Source of the DNA: Phoenix dactylifera
Taxonomy: Eukaryota; Streptophyta; Magnoliopsida; Arecales; Arecaceae
Assembly (NCBI RefSeq): GCF_009389715.1
Contig: NC_052399.1
Coordinates: 2,930,938-2,994,937 of the forward strand
Reading direction: 5' to 3'
DNA: 64,000 nt
The stretch's first letter is position 1. Each line of letters opens with the position of its first letter. The position numbers were made by a program, and so were the translations under genes. Shown here piece by piece: positions 47,369-58,939 of the stretch. The notes below the pieces were generated by a model that ran no database searches, was not told the origin of the DNA, and saw nothing but the letters and a program-made list of their open reading frames with translations.

Positions 47369-48352
47369 GGATCAGTATTCTACCCTATAAAAAGGGATGG
47401 CCCAGGGATCCTCAGGTAAGCTCATTTGGAGACTCCTCTCTGTAAATTTTCTTCCTTCCATACTATTGCACTGTTATTCTGACTTAAGCATCAGAAGGTC
47501 TCCCACTGAAAACTTTTTGACAAGTGGACTTCTTGTAGGTTGGCTTTAACGGCAACCAATTCTTCCTCACCTCGGTCTCATCCAATCTCACTCAGTTCGG
47601 TTATTACTGACCTCAAAGCGAGACAAGTAATGTCTCCGCCTCGATTCAAATTTAGCGGTAATAGATTGGCGTTAGAGGAAGGGTCCTATAATATTGGGAC
47701 TAAACAAAAAGAGATTCTCATCAATATAAGATCACAAAGGAGTCGCGGAGCATCCCATACCTCGCAACGCTGAGCTCTGGCCTCACAAGGTTCATTGTAG
47801 AGTTCGGAACATGCCCCGCCGGTACAACCCAGTACACCTATGAATACTATGCAGTTTAATCTACTCATACAATAGGTGCAGGTCTTGACTGCAGCAGTCC
47901 AGGGCTTACAGCAAATAGCAACACAACTGAAACCAATCCAACCAGAACCTATTCAACTTAGCTGCCATTCCCAACAACCAACACGCCATAAGCGCCAAAT
48001 CATCCGCCATTCTCAACGCCAAAGTCTAGAGCGATCTCGTCAGCATTGGCACACTTAACAAAGGATCAATATTCTATCCTATATAAAGGGGTGGCCCAAA
48101 GATCCTCAGATAAACTCATTTGGGAACTCCTCTCTACAAGTTTTCTCTCTTCCATACTGTTGCACTATTATTCTGACTTAAGCATCAAAGAGTCCCCCGC
48201 TAGAACATTTTTCGGTAAGTGGACTTCTTGCAAGTTGGCTTCGAAGGCGACCAAATCTTCCTCACCCCGATTTTGTCCGACCTCACTCAGTTTGGTTATT
48301 GCCGACCTCAAAACGAGCCGAGTAGCATCTCAGCTTCGGTTCAGAATTTAGC
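47369..48352 (+). mobile_element. Gutted LTR retrotransposon: two partial LTR copies around a gag-leader remnant
   Basis: Positions 47369-47656 and 48063-48352 are direct copies about 695 bp apart. Both have TATAAA-type boxes (CCTATAAAAAGGGATGGCCC and CCTATATAAAGGGGTGGCCC), a shared TTCTGACTTAAGCATC block, a GTGGACTTCTTG block and a common CTCACTCAG block. Copy 1 is followed by GATTGGCGTTAGAGGAAGGG, as at the LTR-leader junction of plant Ty3/gypsy elements. A short gag-like stretch (MQVLTAAVQGLQQIA at 47876) comes next. Everything from gag onward is missing, so the element is non-functional. Its exact ends and target duplication were not found. Confidence 0.6.
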
Positions 48353-49768
48353 AAGAACACTTTGCAACTATTATTTATGGTTAACTTGCCACTCGTCGAA
48401 AGCTCGAAGGAAGGAAGATCAATGAAAGGAAGCTTCATATATATGACCTTGCCGTTTGGCTGCCGGTGAAATCCGTTAACTCCTATGTTTAAATGACAAT
48501 GTAATCCATCCAAGTCTTGATTTATGTTACCCCTAAAACATAGAAATTTGTTACGACTGGCGGTACTTCTCCTGCCCTTTAACTTTCTAAATTTTCTGGC
48601 ATCCCAGTATCCCTTAATGAATTTGATATCGTCAATACTTGACTCACTACCTTGCACCTGCACAGCCACATTAGGCTCCAGTCATCATGCCAAACTCGGG
48701 GCTGAATTAGGTAACCGGTTTCCTACAAACTTAACAAGGGTCTATGGGTCTGCATGGCATTGCTTTTTTTATATTGTTGTTTCTCCATGAATTAATAAAA
48801 TCTCAGATGGAAATTGATATCGAAGATCGTACTTGCACAAAGCTTGTGCCATCTTACTCTATTTTAGAAGTCGTCGTCATTGCTTCGAAAAGCTTTAACA
48901 TTTTACGAAATGAATTCAGAAATAACATATTTTCATTATACAGGTTGTTTGGTCCAGTACATTTCCTTCTTAGATTTTTGAATACAAAAATCGAAAACAA
49001 GCGCAATACTGGATGGGCCCCAAGCTTGTTGCTGAATTTGATCTCATTTTCAATTTTGGGAGAGCAAAATTTTCCTAGGTGATGAATTGTAGCTATCCAC
49101 CTAGTTGACTGTGGATCAAGCAAGTACTATAGGACGAGTGCCTCCTTCTAGAAGAAAAACTATAATTATAAGAGCTTGTATCCGATCATAAGTTCAAATC
49201 TGATTATAAGCATCATAATTCGATGCCCGCTTACACTACGTGGAGGCTTTTGGGCTCATAATTTCAAAATTTTCAGGCTACTCGAAACCATCTTTTGAAA
49301 AATTTTGACATTCCTGGCTGTTGATATTGCCGGATCCACAGCCTCTCCCCAGTCCAGGTATCTAAATAAAGCCTCCAACGTTCACTTATCACTACTTGAT
49401 GTGTCATCTATCAAAGTCTCATGCACAGGCCAACTCGAACATTATTAAATGACAGGATTCCAAAGGGACTCTCCAAAAGCGCGTGCTAAAGTCTTACCCA
49501 AGAGCCAAGGCGCAAAAAAGAGAGAGAGAGAGAGAGAGTCTTACCGAAGATGCGCGTGCAAGACTTAATGCTCCTCCACACGATTCCACTTTATAGATTC
49601 CATATTAATTTGGTAAAGTAGGAGGAGAGAGACCAAGCAATGAAGAAAATGGAGTACCAAAGCAATAGACTTTGATCTTTTATGTATTTGCTTCCTTCCG
49701 TTCTCATATAGGCAGCAGAGAGTCATTTTTCTTGAGAAGTTTCTCTTGCAAACACATCTGCAGGGATT
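48353..49768. other. Spacer with one unrecognised minus-strand open stretch
   Basis: Positions 48669-48283 on the minus strand are open for about 128 codons but lack an ATG at the front, and the protein (for example IDDIKFIKGYWDARKFRKL) matches nothing I recognise. A GA run lies near 49520-49537. Nothing else is seen. Confidence 0.3.
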
Positions 49769-49978
49769 ATGTCTAAAGGGGCTGATCAACAGGTGGAGTG
49801 GATTGATGCTATATGCCTTGGTTCTCCCTTGTTGAGGAGCCTCTTGGGCTGCCTGCTTCTATGCTTTCCACAGCAACCTGATTTGGAAGAAGAGCATGGA
49901 GTTGAAGGAGGAGATTATGGGATCATCCAGAACCGCACCGCACAAAAGCACTTCCGTCAGTGTAATCTCAGCCCTTGA
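49769..49978 (+). CDS. Possible small protein of 69 aa, unrecognised
   Basis: The ATG-started ORF reads MSKGADQQVEWIDAICLGSP, then a hydrophobic patch (LLRSLLGCLLLCFPQQP), then an acidic part and a basic tail. There is no signal peptide at the N-terminus and no known motif. The upstream pyrimidine-rich stretch and a following untranslated-looking stretch make a short transcript conceivable. Chance occurrence is just as likely, because ORFs of this size are common in this window. Confidence 0.25.
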   Translation: MSKGADQQVEWIDAICLGSPLLRSLLGCLLLCFPQQPDLEEEHGVEGGDYGIIQNRTAQKHFRQCNLSP

Positions 49979-52435
49979 GCCAGTCCTCCTCCAGTACTAT
50001 TGCTCTCCTTCTATTTTTATTGCAGTAGTATAGCTAGCTCTTATAACATATAGACTTATATCAGCTGTGGTTCAAACTTCAAACTTAGTACTCCTGTCTC
50101 TATTTTAGACATGATGTAGATATTAATTAGATGATGGGGCTATAATAATAATACAGGAAGTGCTTTCTTTGTGATTTTGAATGACTTTGGGTTGTTGGAA
50201 ACTGTTGCCGGGGGTTGTGCAAGGTTGGTAATTGGCATCCAAAGGATTTGAAGTTGCATAGCAAGTTTAGAAATTTTGAAGTCTACCGTGCTGTGATTCT
50301 AATCTCTTTTCTTCTTGTTCGTTGGGTGTAATTGGTTGAAATCTCTCGTGTGCGGTTGTTTGATTGATCCTTAATTTCATAAAGATTCATCTGTCGGGTG
50401 ATTAGAATCAATAACCTGGATCATTGAAGAGCCTGAAGTGAACTAGGAGAATGGCCATGGGTTGATTAAGTTTGTATGTGAAGTCATTGAAGAGGGGAAA
50501 AAATTTGGAATAGTCATCACAGAGATAAGAAGTCATAATTAATATAATAATATACACTCAATAGCTTGTTGTGGCCCATGGGTCTAGGATCCAGATAAAA
50601 ACCCATGCGCATTTTACCCTGCCCATGATCCCACGAGCAAAACACTAGTGAAAATTTTGCTGAAGAGGAGACAGGTGGTTTCGGTCAATCATTGGACCCG
50701 GCGGATAACCAATGTAGAACTAAGCATACGTCCGCACGGGTCCTCACATACTCTTCCCATTTTAGGGGTAAAGATTCAAATCCATTTAAATTTAATCACA
50801 AGCACCACAATCGGATTGTGATCAGCCCTAATGAAACCGTGCTATAGTATCCCATAATCCACATACATTATGGGCCAAATGGAGTCTTATACTATTTGAA
50901 ACAACCTAGGATCTCATTCAAAGTGGCTAGCTGGAAGATATTATTTGGGTTCCTTAATCCTGTATAAGTACCCAAAATCTACCTAGCAGATAATCGATGT
51001 GGGACTAGACACACGCCCGCCATTAGAACTTTCACGAGCGATAATCCATATATTATGCTTGACGATGTCGCTCATCAGGTGGCGTCCGAAAAAGCAAAGT
51101 TGGCTTTGTGACCAGGATAACTTGAATCAATCTGGCATCGTGTGGTCCGATGCGGAGTAAATTGTAAGTTCTAACGCCATTTATTAGTTATATTAGAAGA
51201 AAAATTCTCCCGAGAGAATGTTATTGAACATCATAACCGTTCGTGTTGATAGAAGGGGAACAATAATTGCACAACATTGCAGCAAGTTAGGCAAAAATGT
51301 CCAAAGACCTCGTCTCCCTTCCTTTACTTTTGGTGGAAGCTCAGTTTCGTGCATTATACCTATAGTTAAGTTAAAATTTTGTACAGGTCACTCTCTGAAC
51401 TTTGAATTACTTTTAGCCTTCTGACTATCTAAACCTTTTATTTTTCTTTTGAGACCTAGAATCTGAAGTGCACCAGCAACAGATGATATAAAAATGATAT
51501 AATTAGTTTGAATATCTTTTTTGTGTTCTGATTACATTGAGTATCTATTGCGATGTTTGCGACATCTTTACATGGATGATCTTGTAAATATTTCAGATTA
51601 TTTTGCTAGAGAATTCTAAATGGATAATTTTGCCGTTCGAAATAGCATCTTAATGAAATGGATTTGTTACTAAACTCTACTAACTTTTATGGGCTCAAAG
51701 ATCAATCAAAATGCTAGCATACCGTAGACTCAAAAAAATATAACTTTTCCTATTCCAGAAGTGACATCAAGAGTTGTCTAAACTGTGAAATCAAAAGCAT
51801 CTTATAGTCAAAAGAAATTGAACAATTAACTACATCTTCTTTTTTTTCATACTGCATAGAACTATTGTTTACTTCTTGAAATTTTTTCCTTGAATGAACA
51901 TAATTGTATATAATTGTTTTTTTCTTTATGACAACGAGGACAGAGGAAACTTGGCCTAAATCAGGTGAGGGCGGGAGTCACTCAAGTTACTGGGACTCTT
52001 CAATAACCTTACAAACTGCATGAATTGGCCCCTTAAATTAAACATTGACAAACACCATACCATGTTGTGCAACACGTGCAAAAGACAAGGCTCGTTCCGT
52101 GCGACTCCACAGAAGAGTACGCGTGCTACAAAATGCAACTAGCCTAACTATGAACTAACTCGACTCATAAGCCCGGAGTAGTATATAAGCCATGTTGACC
52201 CGGGTCATTTTTTGGTTTTAAGACATCATTTGATTGTTAAATTTTAATGAAAACGAAAATTTCATATCTTATTATCTTACTTTAATTAAAGAACATATGT
52301 TTCGAGTTTGTGTGCTCTTTATTTTTTTATTTTTTTGATAAGTCGGAAAGATCGTATATATCTAGTATAAATACATCCCATAAGATCAGAAAGTAAAAGA
52401 GAATTTTAAAAAGGTATAGTTTCATGGCTATGCCA
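49979..52435. other. Gene-free spacer with a dispersed direct repeat
   Basis: Blocks at 50704-50735 and 50989-51020 are similar (GGATAACCAATGTAGAACTA and AGATAATCGATGTGGGACTA, each followed by a CATACGTCCGC/CACACGCCCGC block). They are about 286 bp apart, as if they bound or repeat within an old non-coding element. No gene was recognised. Confidence 0.35.
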
Positions 52436-53937
52436 AAGAGTGCCACCCTAATGCCGAGCAATGAAAGGGGCAGTCAAATCTACTGCTCCGTTCATCTTTC
52501 TGTAGATATGGGAAGCTTGAAAGCACTATAATCCCTAGTCATCTTAAGGATGTCCTGCAGCAGTGAGTGCCCATATGGCGCCCTGCAATAATCTTGGATC
52601 CATTGAATCACCACAACTGAGTTGCCTTCAATCTGAATGTGATCTGCTCTTAGGGTGAGCCTGGCATAGGTAAGACCCTCTCAGGCTGCCCTCAACTCCG
52701 CACTAGAAATAGTGACAAAAAATGCAACTACCTCTAGTCGCAAACAATCAAGAATTCAGACCTCTAATCACAAATCTGGCTCCAACTTTGCTACTGTCCT
52801 CAAATATATTGCCGTCAAAATTAATCTTAAGAAAGGCTGCTATTGGATGAATACTGCCTGGGTCGCTGTAGGAACTAAACAAGTGTCCCAGATGTCCCTC
52901 GCAATCATGGCATCTCCAAGAAAAGATGACTGAGAGAACTCAGCCACCTAAAGTAAGGCTCTATCGACCATGAGCCTTGAGTATTGCCTCTTATTCTCGA
53001 AGACCTGAGCATCCTGTCCAACCAAATTTGGTAGGCAACATAAGCATCCCTCACCACCCACGACCCCAAAGCAGAAATCCTCATAGTTTCTTCCAAGTAA
53101 TTCAGAAAGGTAGTGATGGGAGTCGGAGATTGCCAGAACCTCCCATCAACACTAGCTAGCATCCAGGTCTGTCTCAAGCCCGACCCAACCTCCATCATAA
53201 CTAGGTCCAAAGGCCCACTATCACTGTCGAGGCCCACTAGGCCTCCATCATTGCCTTCTGCTTTTTCAAGTTGGGTTCCAACCTGGGACCGGGTTTACCA
53301 GCCTCCCCACCGATCCGCTACAGGTCATCAACAATGTAGGTCTTCTCCGGTGATCGTCGCCGTGCCACCTTTGCCGCTTTCGCTAGCCGCTGAAGTCCGA
53401 CAGGGACCCCGGTGAGCTTGGCCGGTTCTGAGGGAAACTCGCCCCAATTGAGATGAGCCCATGCTGGAAGTTGACTCCGGGGTAGGAGTGGCTGCCTTCT
53501 TCAAACTTACACCGGCTTTGGAAACCCTAGGCCATCGGATCCTTGCTGTGGCAAGCCAAGGCCCGAACACCGGTCGACGATTCGAGGCAGGTTGTTCAGC
53601 GTCCACCAGGTTCAAGGGCTCTCGGCCAATTTCCACCATCATCGGCATTGGACGCTTCCTTCGCAACTCACCCTCCATCATCCTCGACAGTGGTACGGGG
53701 GATTTGCAATCTCTGTCTCGGTAGCCAATTCTTTCACGGAGAAAACAGAATTCGGGTATGTTTTCGTAAACAAAGGATTGCCAGAAGGTCCTAGAGTGCC
53801 CTCGGATGAAAATTCCTAGCATCACGGGCTCTGAAGAGTCGATTTCCAACTTAATTTGGGATTATTCCAGCTTCCACAGCCGGTCCGTGAACCTATCCAG
53901 TGCCAACAGCTACCACCACAATGTCGAGAATGGAGTC

Positions 53938-54717
53938 TGTTACGGGGGAACTTAGCCACCATGCCCCACGTGACCGGCACGCGCGCCCAGGAAGACTACG
54001 GCAGCCCCTTGATCCAGCAATCCGACCCCGAGTCGGACATCTTCGGCTCCGCAGCCCGACCCCGAGTCGGCTGCCCCTTGATCCAGCAATCCGACCCCGA
54101 GTCGGACACCTTCGGCTCCGCAGCCCGACCCCGAGTCGGCTGCCCCTTGATCCAGCAATCCGACCCCGAGTCGGACATCTTCGTCTCCGCAGCCCGACCC
54201 CGAGTCGGACATCTCTCGACAACGACAGGCTATTCCCCAGAGGCACGCCGCAGCCTCCTGCTCCACTACTCCCTGCAACGGTTGTATCTGGCGCTGCTCC
54301 ACGATCCCCTGTAACAGCCGTACAAGGCGGAGCTCCACTACGCCCTGTCACGGCCGTACCCAGCGCTGCTCCACGACGCCCTGTAACGGCCGTGTCAGTG
54401 GCAGCTCCATCGTGCCCCACGATGACGAACCCCCCTGAAAGACCCCCCAGCCTGGTATATATGCGGCTGGAGGGAGAAGGGGGGGTAAGCAAGAACTTAC
54501 AGAGCATTTTCCTACTTGCTACTATTATCTCTCCTTCTCCTCCAATCTCCTCTGACTTGATCGTCGGAGGGCCCCCACTACCCCAGTGGTGGTGCGAGGC
54601 TTGCTTGCAGGTTTCCCGGTGGAAGGTGGAGCGCAATCAACACCAACCAAGGCAACTTAGACGGAATCCCGTTCACACCGCTGTGCCAATCGTTCTCGGT
54701 TTGGACCACCAGCAACA
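53938..54717. mobile_element. Solo LTR, 780 bp, inserted in the LINE ORF1 remnant
   Basis: The element begins TGTTACGGGGGAACTTAGCC and ends GACCACCAGCAACA, the usual TG...CA ends. GAGTC flanks both sides (53933-53937 and 54718-54722), a perfect 5-bp target duplication. A TATATAT box lies at 54456-54462. No internal region or second LTR is present, so this is a solo LTR left by LTR-LTR recombination. Removing it rejoins the LINE frame pieces EYWEK and DSILDI. Plus orientation is likely from the TATA box. Confidence 0.9.
54005..54211. repeat. Three 69-bp tandem units in the solo LTR U3 region
   Basis: CCCCTTGATCCAGCAATCCG starts units at 54005, 54074 and 54143. Each unit carries CCGACCCCGAGTCGG twice, a near-palindromic 15-mer. 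A second family of about 45-bp repeats with CTGTAACGGCCGT words follows at about 54265-54400. Confidence 0.9.
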
Positions 54718-55310
54718 GAGTCCTTCTCCCAGTATTCCAGGGGAGGCTCGGAAGGCGAATCCAAAATCTGGCACCCATGGCTTCATCGCGAGGAGCTTCT
54801 CAGCCACCAGCCACATACCGTCAACGATTGCCGCATCCTGATCTCCGTCGCACCTGAATCGCAGAGTAATGTTGTCCTAGGCCATGGGAAAAACCTTCAC
54901 CTCATAGTCCAATTTTCCCCTAGCCTTGATATCTTGAGCCACCCATCAGCCGATACCCGCCAGCCAAGACTTCGAGCAATCAATGCTATTAACTCCCATG
55001 CCTGCCTCAACGTCTCCACTTTTTTCTTGGGCAACTCTAAGACCCTTGTGAAGTAGCGTTGAAGATTGTCGAGCTCCTCCTAAAAGATCTTGTGGTTGGT
55101 CCACTGAGGTTACCTAATGATCCCTGCACCATGTTCGTCCATGTCGTGCTAGCCTCAGTCCTCCTTGGCTGAGGACGGTCGTCGCTACTGGAAGACCCTC
55201 TCACCTGACTGGAGCTCCGATCACCCATGGTTGTGCCGACCTTACTATTCGCTGGAATGACACAGTCACCGCACAAAACTTGAAGCATCCAATCGCAGCT
55301 ACTGCTCAAA

Positions 55311-55885
55311 GAGTGAAAACTACCTTGATGTTATAGCGCATCCTCAGTGTGCGTTTTATTGGTATTCAGAAGTTGAAGGCATCCATCTTTTTAAAAAGGA
55401 GACGAAGGATGAGAAAAATGGAGCCTAATCCATAGATATCAGTGCTATTGTGGATCAACATCGTAGCTATGGCTCCATGCGATGGGATCTCGCTGAACCA
55501 CTCAATCTTGTTTCCGTGGATTGATTCGTATATTTTGATTATGAGAGTTCTGAGTCCCCGCGTATAACCTCATGCACCTTGGAATAGCTGCTGTTGCGGT
55601 ACGCTTGGAACAATCCAAAGCATATATAAAGTGGCATTACCCTCACATGTAACTAAAGCATCCCCATCTTTCGTATTGATGGCACAGAGAGTGTAATGGG
55701 CTGGCACTGCAACTAGGTCCCAACTCCCATGTATCCTGATCCAATTAGTTCCTTGCTTACATGGTCCAATTTCTGGACCAACTTGATGGGTATCTTAGAT
55801 TTCTTGTCAAGGAGAGAAATGCGTACTGTTTGCTGCAAACTTCGTGCAACCAAATAATATTTGGGCCTCTTTCCAACCTAATTAA
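55311..55885. other. Spacer between the LINE remnant and the Harbinger-type element
   Basis: No recognised gene. Part may be LINE 5' leader sequence. Confidence 0.3.
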
Positions 55886-56961
55886 GGTCCTATTTGGAGG
55901 AGCTTTTGGAGGGCCAAAAAGCACTTTCTGGCCCTCCAAAAGTACTTTTAGATAAAAAAATTGTGTTTGGTAAAATTTTTGGAAAGCTTTTTCAACTTTT
56001 GCGGGAAGCTGAAACCAGCTTTTGGGGAGAAGCTCTAATTTGGAGCTTTCCGGAAACACTGTTTTCAGCTTTGTCGAAAAGCTATTTTTTGGACCAAGAT
56101 ACCCCATTTAAATCTCACTTTTTCCCCCAAAACTCTCATTCCGCCTCTTCCTCTCTCGCCCATCCACTCCCTCTCCCTCTCTATCTTCTTCTTCCTCTCA
56201 ACGCCGCCGCCTCTATTCCTTCTTTCTCTTTTTTTTTTTGTTTTGGGAGCTCGTGGCTGCCCACGGTGGCAGCCACCATGTCGGCCACCACCCATGGCCG
56301 GCGACCCCTCTATATTTCAATAAAATAAAATAATAAAATAATAAATAAATAAATAAAATAAATAAAAAGAAAAATAATGAGTGAGTGGCAAATAATCTGA
56401 TCTAAATAAATAAATAAATAAATAAAAATATTAGTAATTATTTAACCAATTTTATCACCTAGCTAGAAAATTTGTTAGAGAGATAAATGGTCATTAGAAG
56501 GATGAAAAATTAATTTACACTAATAATTATAATATTTTATATATTTATTATTGTATTATACTATAAATATGATATTATATTACATTATTTCATAATACAT
56601 TGATATGCTATGTTAAATAATTTAATATTATATTAAATTATTATTCTATAATACATAATGTTATAATACTATATTATAATAATATTATATTACATTACAT
56701 TAATATTATACTATATCATATATTTATGTATTAATACATATTATATTTTATTATACTCCGTTGTATAATATTGGTAATGTCCTTTATGTTTATTTTGTCA
56801 CACAAAAATACTTTCTCAGTTTGTTTACCAAACACATGTTAAAGTGCCACAGTACTTTAGAAATATAGTTACTAAACAGCAAACAGCTTTTTATAAACGT
56901 TCTGCTTCAGACAGCTCTACTTCCAAAAGCTCTACTACTAACAGCGCCCCCAAACAGGACC
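55886..56961. mobile_element. Harbinger/Tourist-type non-autonomous element, 1076 bp
   Basis: The left end GGTCCTATTTGGAGGAGCTT and the inverse of the right end GGTCCTGTTTGGGGGCGCTG are terminal inverted repeats. TAA occurs immediately outside both ends (55883-55885 and 56962-56964), the preferred 3-bp target duplication of PIF/Harbinger elements. Subterminal AAAAGCT/AGCTTTT words recur on both sides. The centre is very A/T-rich, with AAAT repeats at 56320-56430. No transposase is encoded. Confidence 0.85.
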
Positions 56962-56964
56962 TAA

Positions 56965-58800
56965 ACCAACCAATCAAGTAGCCCCCATCCCATCAGCATC
57001 TCTCTCTCTCACTCATTCTCACTCTCATTCAAGAGCTTGCTCCGAGCCAGACCCTTCACAATAGGATGGGTTTGGTTCATAGCTATCTATAAAAGTAGAC
57101 ATAGCGCAAAACAAGCATTACCTACCGTGTATAACATATTATCATATTTGGTATGAAAAGAGGACAGTAGATTCCATACCTATTTTACTAAGAGAAAAAA
57201 TAAAACAGATACCACCAAAAGATGATATATTTTTTCTCCACACCCAATTGCTTAGAGAAGGTAATCTAAAATCGATCGGCAACAATATCTCCACTATTCT
57301 CATTGGAACCCACAAATACTTGAAACTTCCTTTTAATACATGGTAGCTCAAAATATAATTATACTAAATCCAAATTTCTAATTTTCTATCTAATGATTTT
57401 TTTTCCAAATTAAGCAAATAATGGTGTGATTGTATTTAAATACATTTACTTAATAAAATTAAAATACTAAAATTTATCTATAATAAATATATGTATAATT
57501 AATTTAAAATTATTTATCAATTATGTAGATATATTTTAATATTTGAAATGGCTAAAAAATAGAATGAATAAAAAAATCTTACTTGAATTTTTTTATTCAA
57601 AAATATTCCAAAAATTTAACCATATTTTCATATATGATTACTTCCAACCAAATATAACAATCTTGTTTTGGTGTTATTTTTTAGAGTAATTTATCCATCA
57701 AATAAATATGATAAAATTTACTATACACCATAATTTTTTCAGATAAATAGTTTTGAAAAATCATCACGATAGCTATTCTTGTGTAAATGCACATATGCGA
57801 ACATTTATTGCAAATCGAGAACTTGGTTATTGTGACAAGTTGACCTATGTGGCCCTGATCGGATTTAGACCCTCTGTTGACGAACTCAGCACTCCATACT
57901 TTGGGGCCAAGTTCAGATTTAACGAGAGCCTAATCCAAACTGATGAGCAACTGGAATTGACAGCGGGAATGAACCGGACATAAAAACACGAACCCAATCT
58001 GAGATGACTCGGTACGTACCTGGAAACAAGTTCATGCTATAGGGTTCAATTAGAGTGGAAACTAAGACCAGACCCAAATCCTAAACCAAATGAACCACGG
58101 CTGGACCAGGAACAGCGAGGCGCTCAGGAAAAGGAAGGGACGTCAGCTTAAATCCATATCATGAATCATGCCGGATTCCGGAGGCTAACGGCCCACTTGC
58201 GTCAATCATTGCAACTAAATATAGCCACATGTTATAAATTGTGGAAAGAGAGGGGTGGGTGGAAGGACATCAGATGCATGAATGTGCCCTCAAATGGTAA
58301 GTGGCCTTTTTGGCTTCGGATATGGACAATCTCATGCTTGCCCCATCGGCCTACGTTTATGCGTGTAATTAGGGCCACTTGAGCTGCATACTTTTGGCGT
58401 TTGATGGAGATTGGGCAGCAAAAAGGGACAATGACTTTGGCCAATGTTAATCTCTCTATAAATAGCTGAGGCAGTTGGTATCTGTGAATATATAATCAAA
58501 ACTAACTACTACTAACTAGCAGGGCCAATATGAATTGATTATATATACAATAATTCGAATGACTTGCTTCGGCTTAATTATGCATTCAAAAGTTCTTTAT
58601 TAAGCAAATGACGACGAGGCCGCCACCCTTCTGTTGAGAAGATAATCGGAGATTCATCAAACAAGGAAATTATATTTTTGTGTCCGCATGTATCTTTTAG
58701 CTTGGGCGCAAGGGCATGAAGCAGAGAATCCAACAGAGCATTAAACATATAATAGACTCGAGAAAGTTTTGGGTTTACCCGGCACATCAATGGTATAAAC
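56965..58800. other. Gene-free spacer
   Basis: A CT-rich stretch (57000-57030) and A/T-rich sequence follow the Harbinger-type element. ORFs here are short and match no family I know. Confidence 0.35.
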
Positions 58801-58881
58801 TTTAAGCCAAGTTTTTAACAATATTTATCTAATTCTCTCTCTCTCTCTCTCTTTAAGCCAAGTTTTTAACAATATTTATCT

Positions 58882-58936
<55 letters not shown>
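58801..58936. repeat. 51-bp tandem duplication ending in a (CT)n tract
   Basis: TTTAAGCCAAGTTTTTAACA begins at 58801 and again at 58852. Each copy runs into a CT tract, and the second tract is expanded (58885-58936, about 26 dinucleotides). Confidence 0.9.

Positions 58937-58939
<3 letters not shown>

Larger units (their letters stand above)
52440..55310 (-). pseudogene. LINE (plant L1-type) retrotransposon remnant, ORF1 plus RNase H part, broken
   Basis: Read on the minus strand, the 5' part (55310-54720) encodes ORF1-like pieces: TWTNMVQGSLGNLS, VETLRQAWELIALIARSLGW and PWVPDFG, in shifting frames. After an inserted LTR the ORF1 continues with DSILDIVVVAVGTG, IDSSEPVMLGIFIRGHS and FVYENIPEFCFLRERIGYRD (53849-53700), which is the DUF4283 to CCHC zinc-knuckle junction with knuckle cysteines lost. 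Most of the endonuclease and reverse-transcriptase region is deleted. The 3' part (about 53237-52440) resembles the RNase H-like end of plant LINE ORF2, with ALGSWVVRDAYVAYQIWLDR, LKINFDGNIFEDSSKVGARF and LTLRADHIQIEGNSVVVIQW. Several frameshifts and stops show it is dead. Confidence 0.75.

Noticed and set aside
54005-54211. CRISPR-like repeat array
   Set aside because: Units are contiguous 69-bp tandem copies without unique spacers, inside an LTR of a plant genome.
53893-54841. Long ORFs of 128-313 codons on both strands
   Set aside because: They come from 69-bp (23-codon) tandem repeats in a solo LTR; repeats divisible by three keep all frames open.
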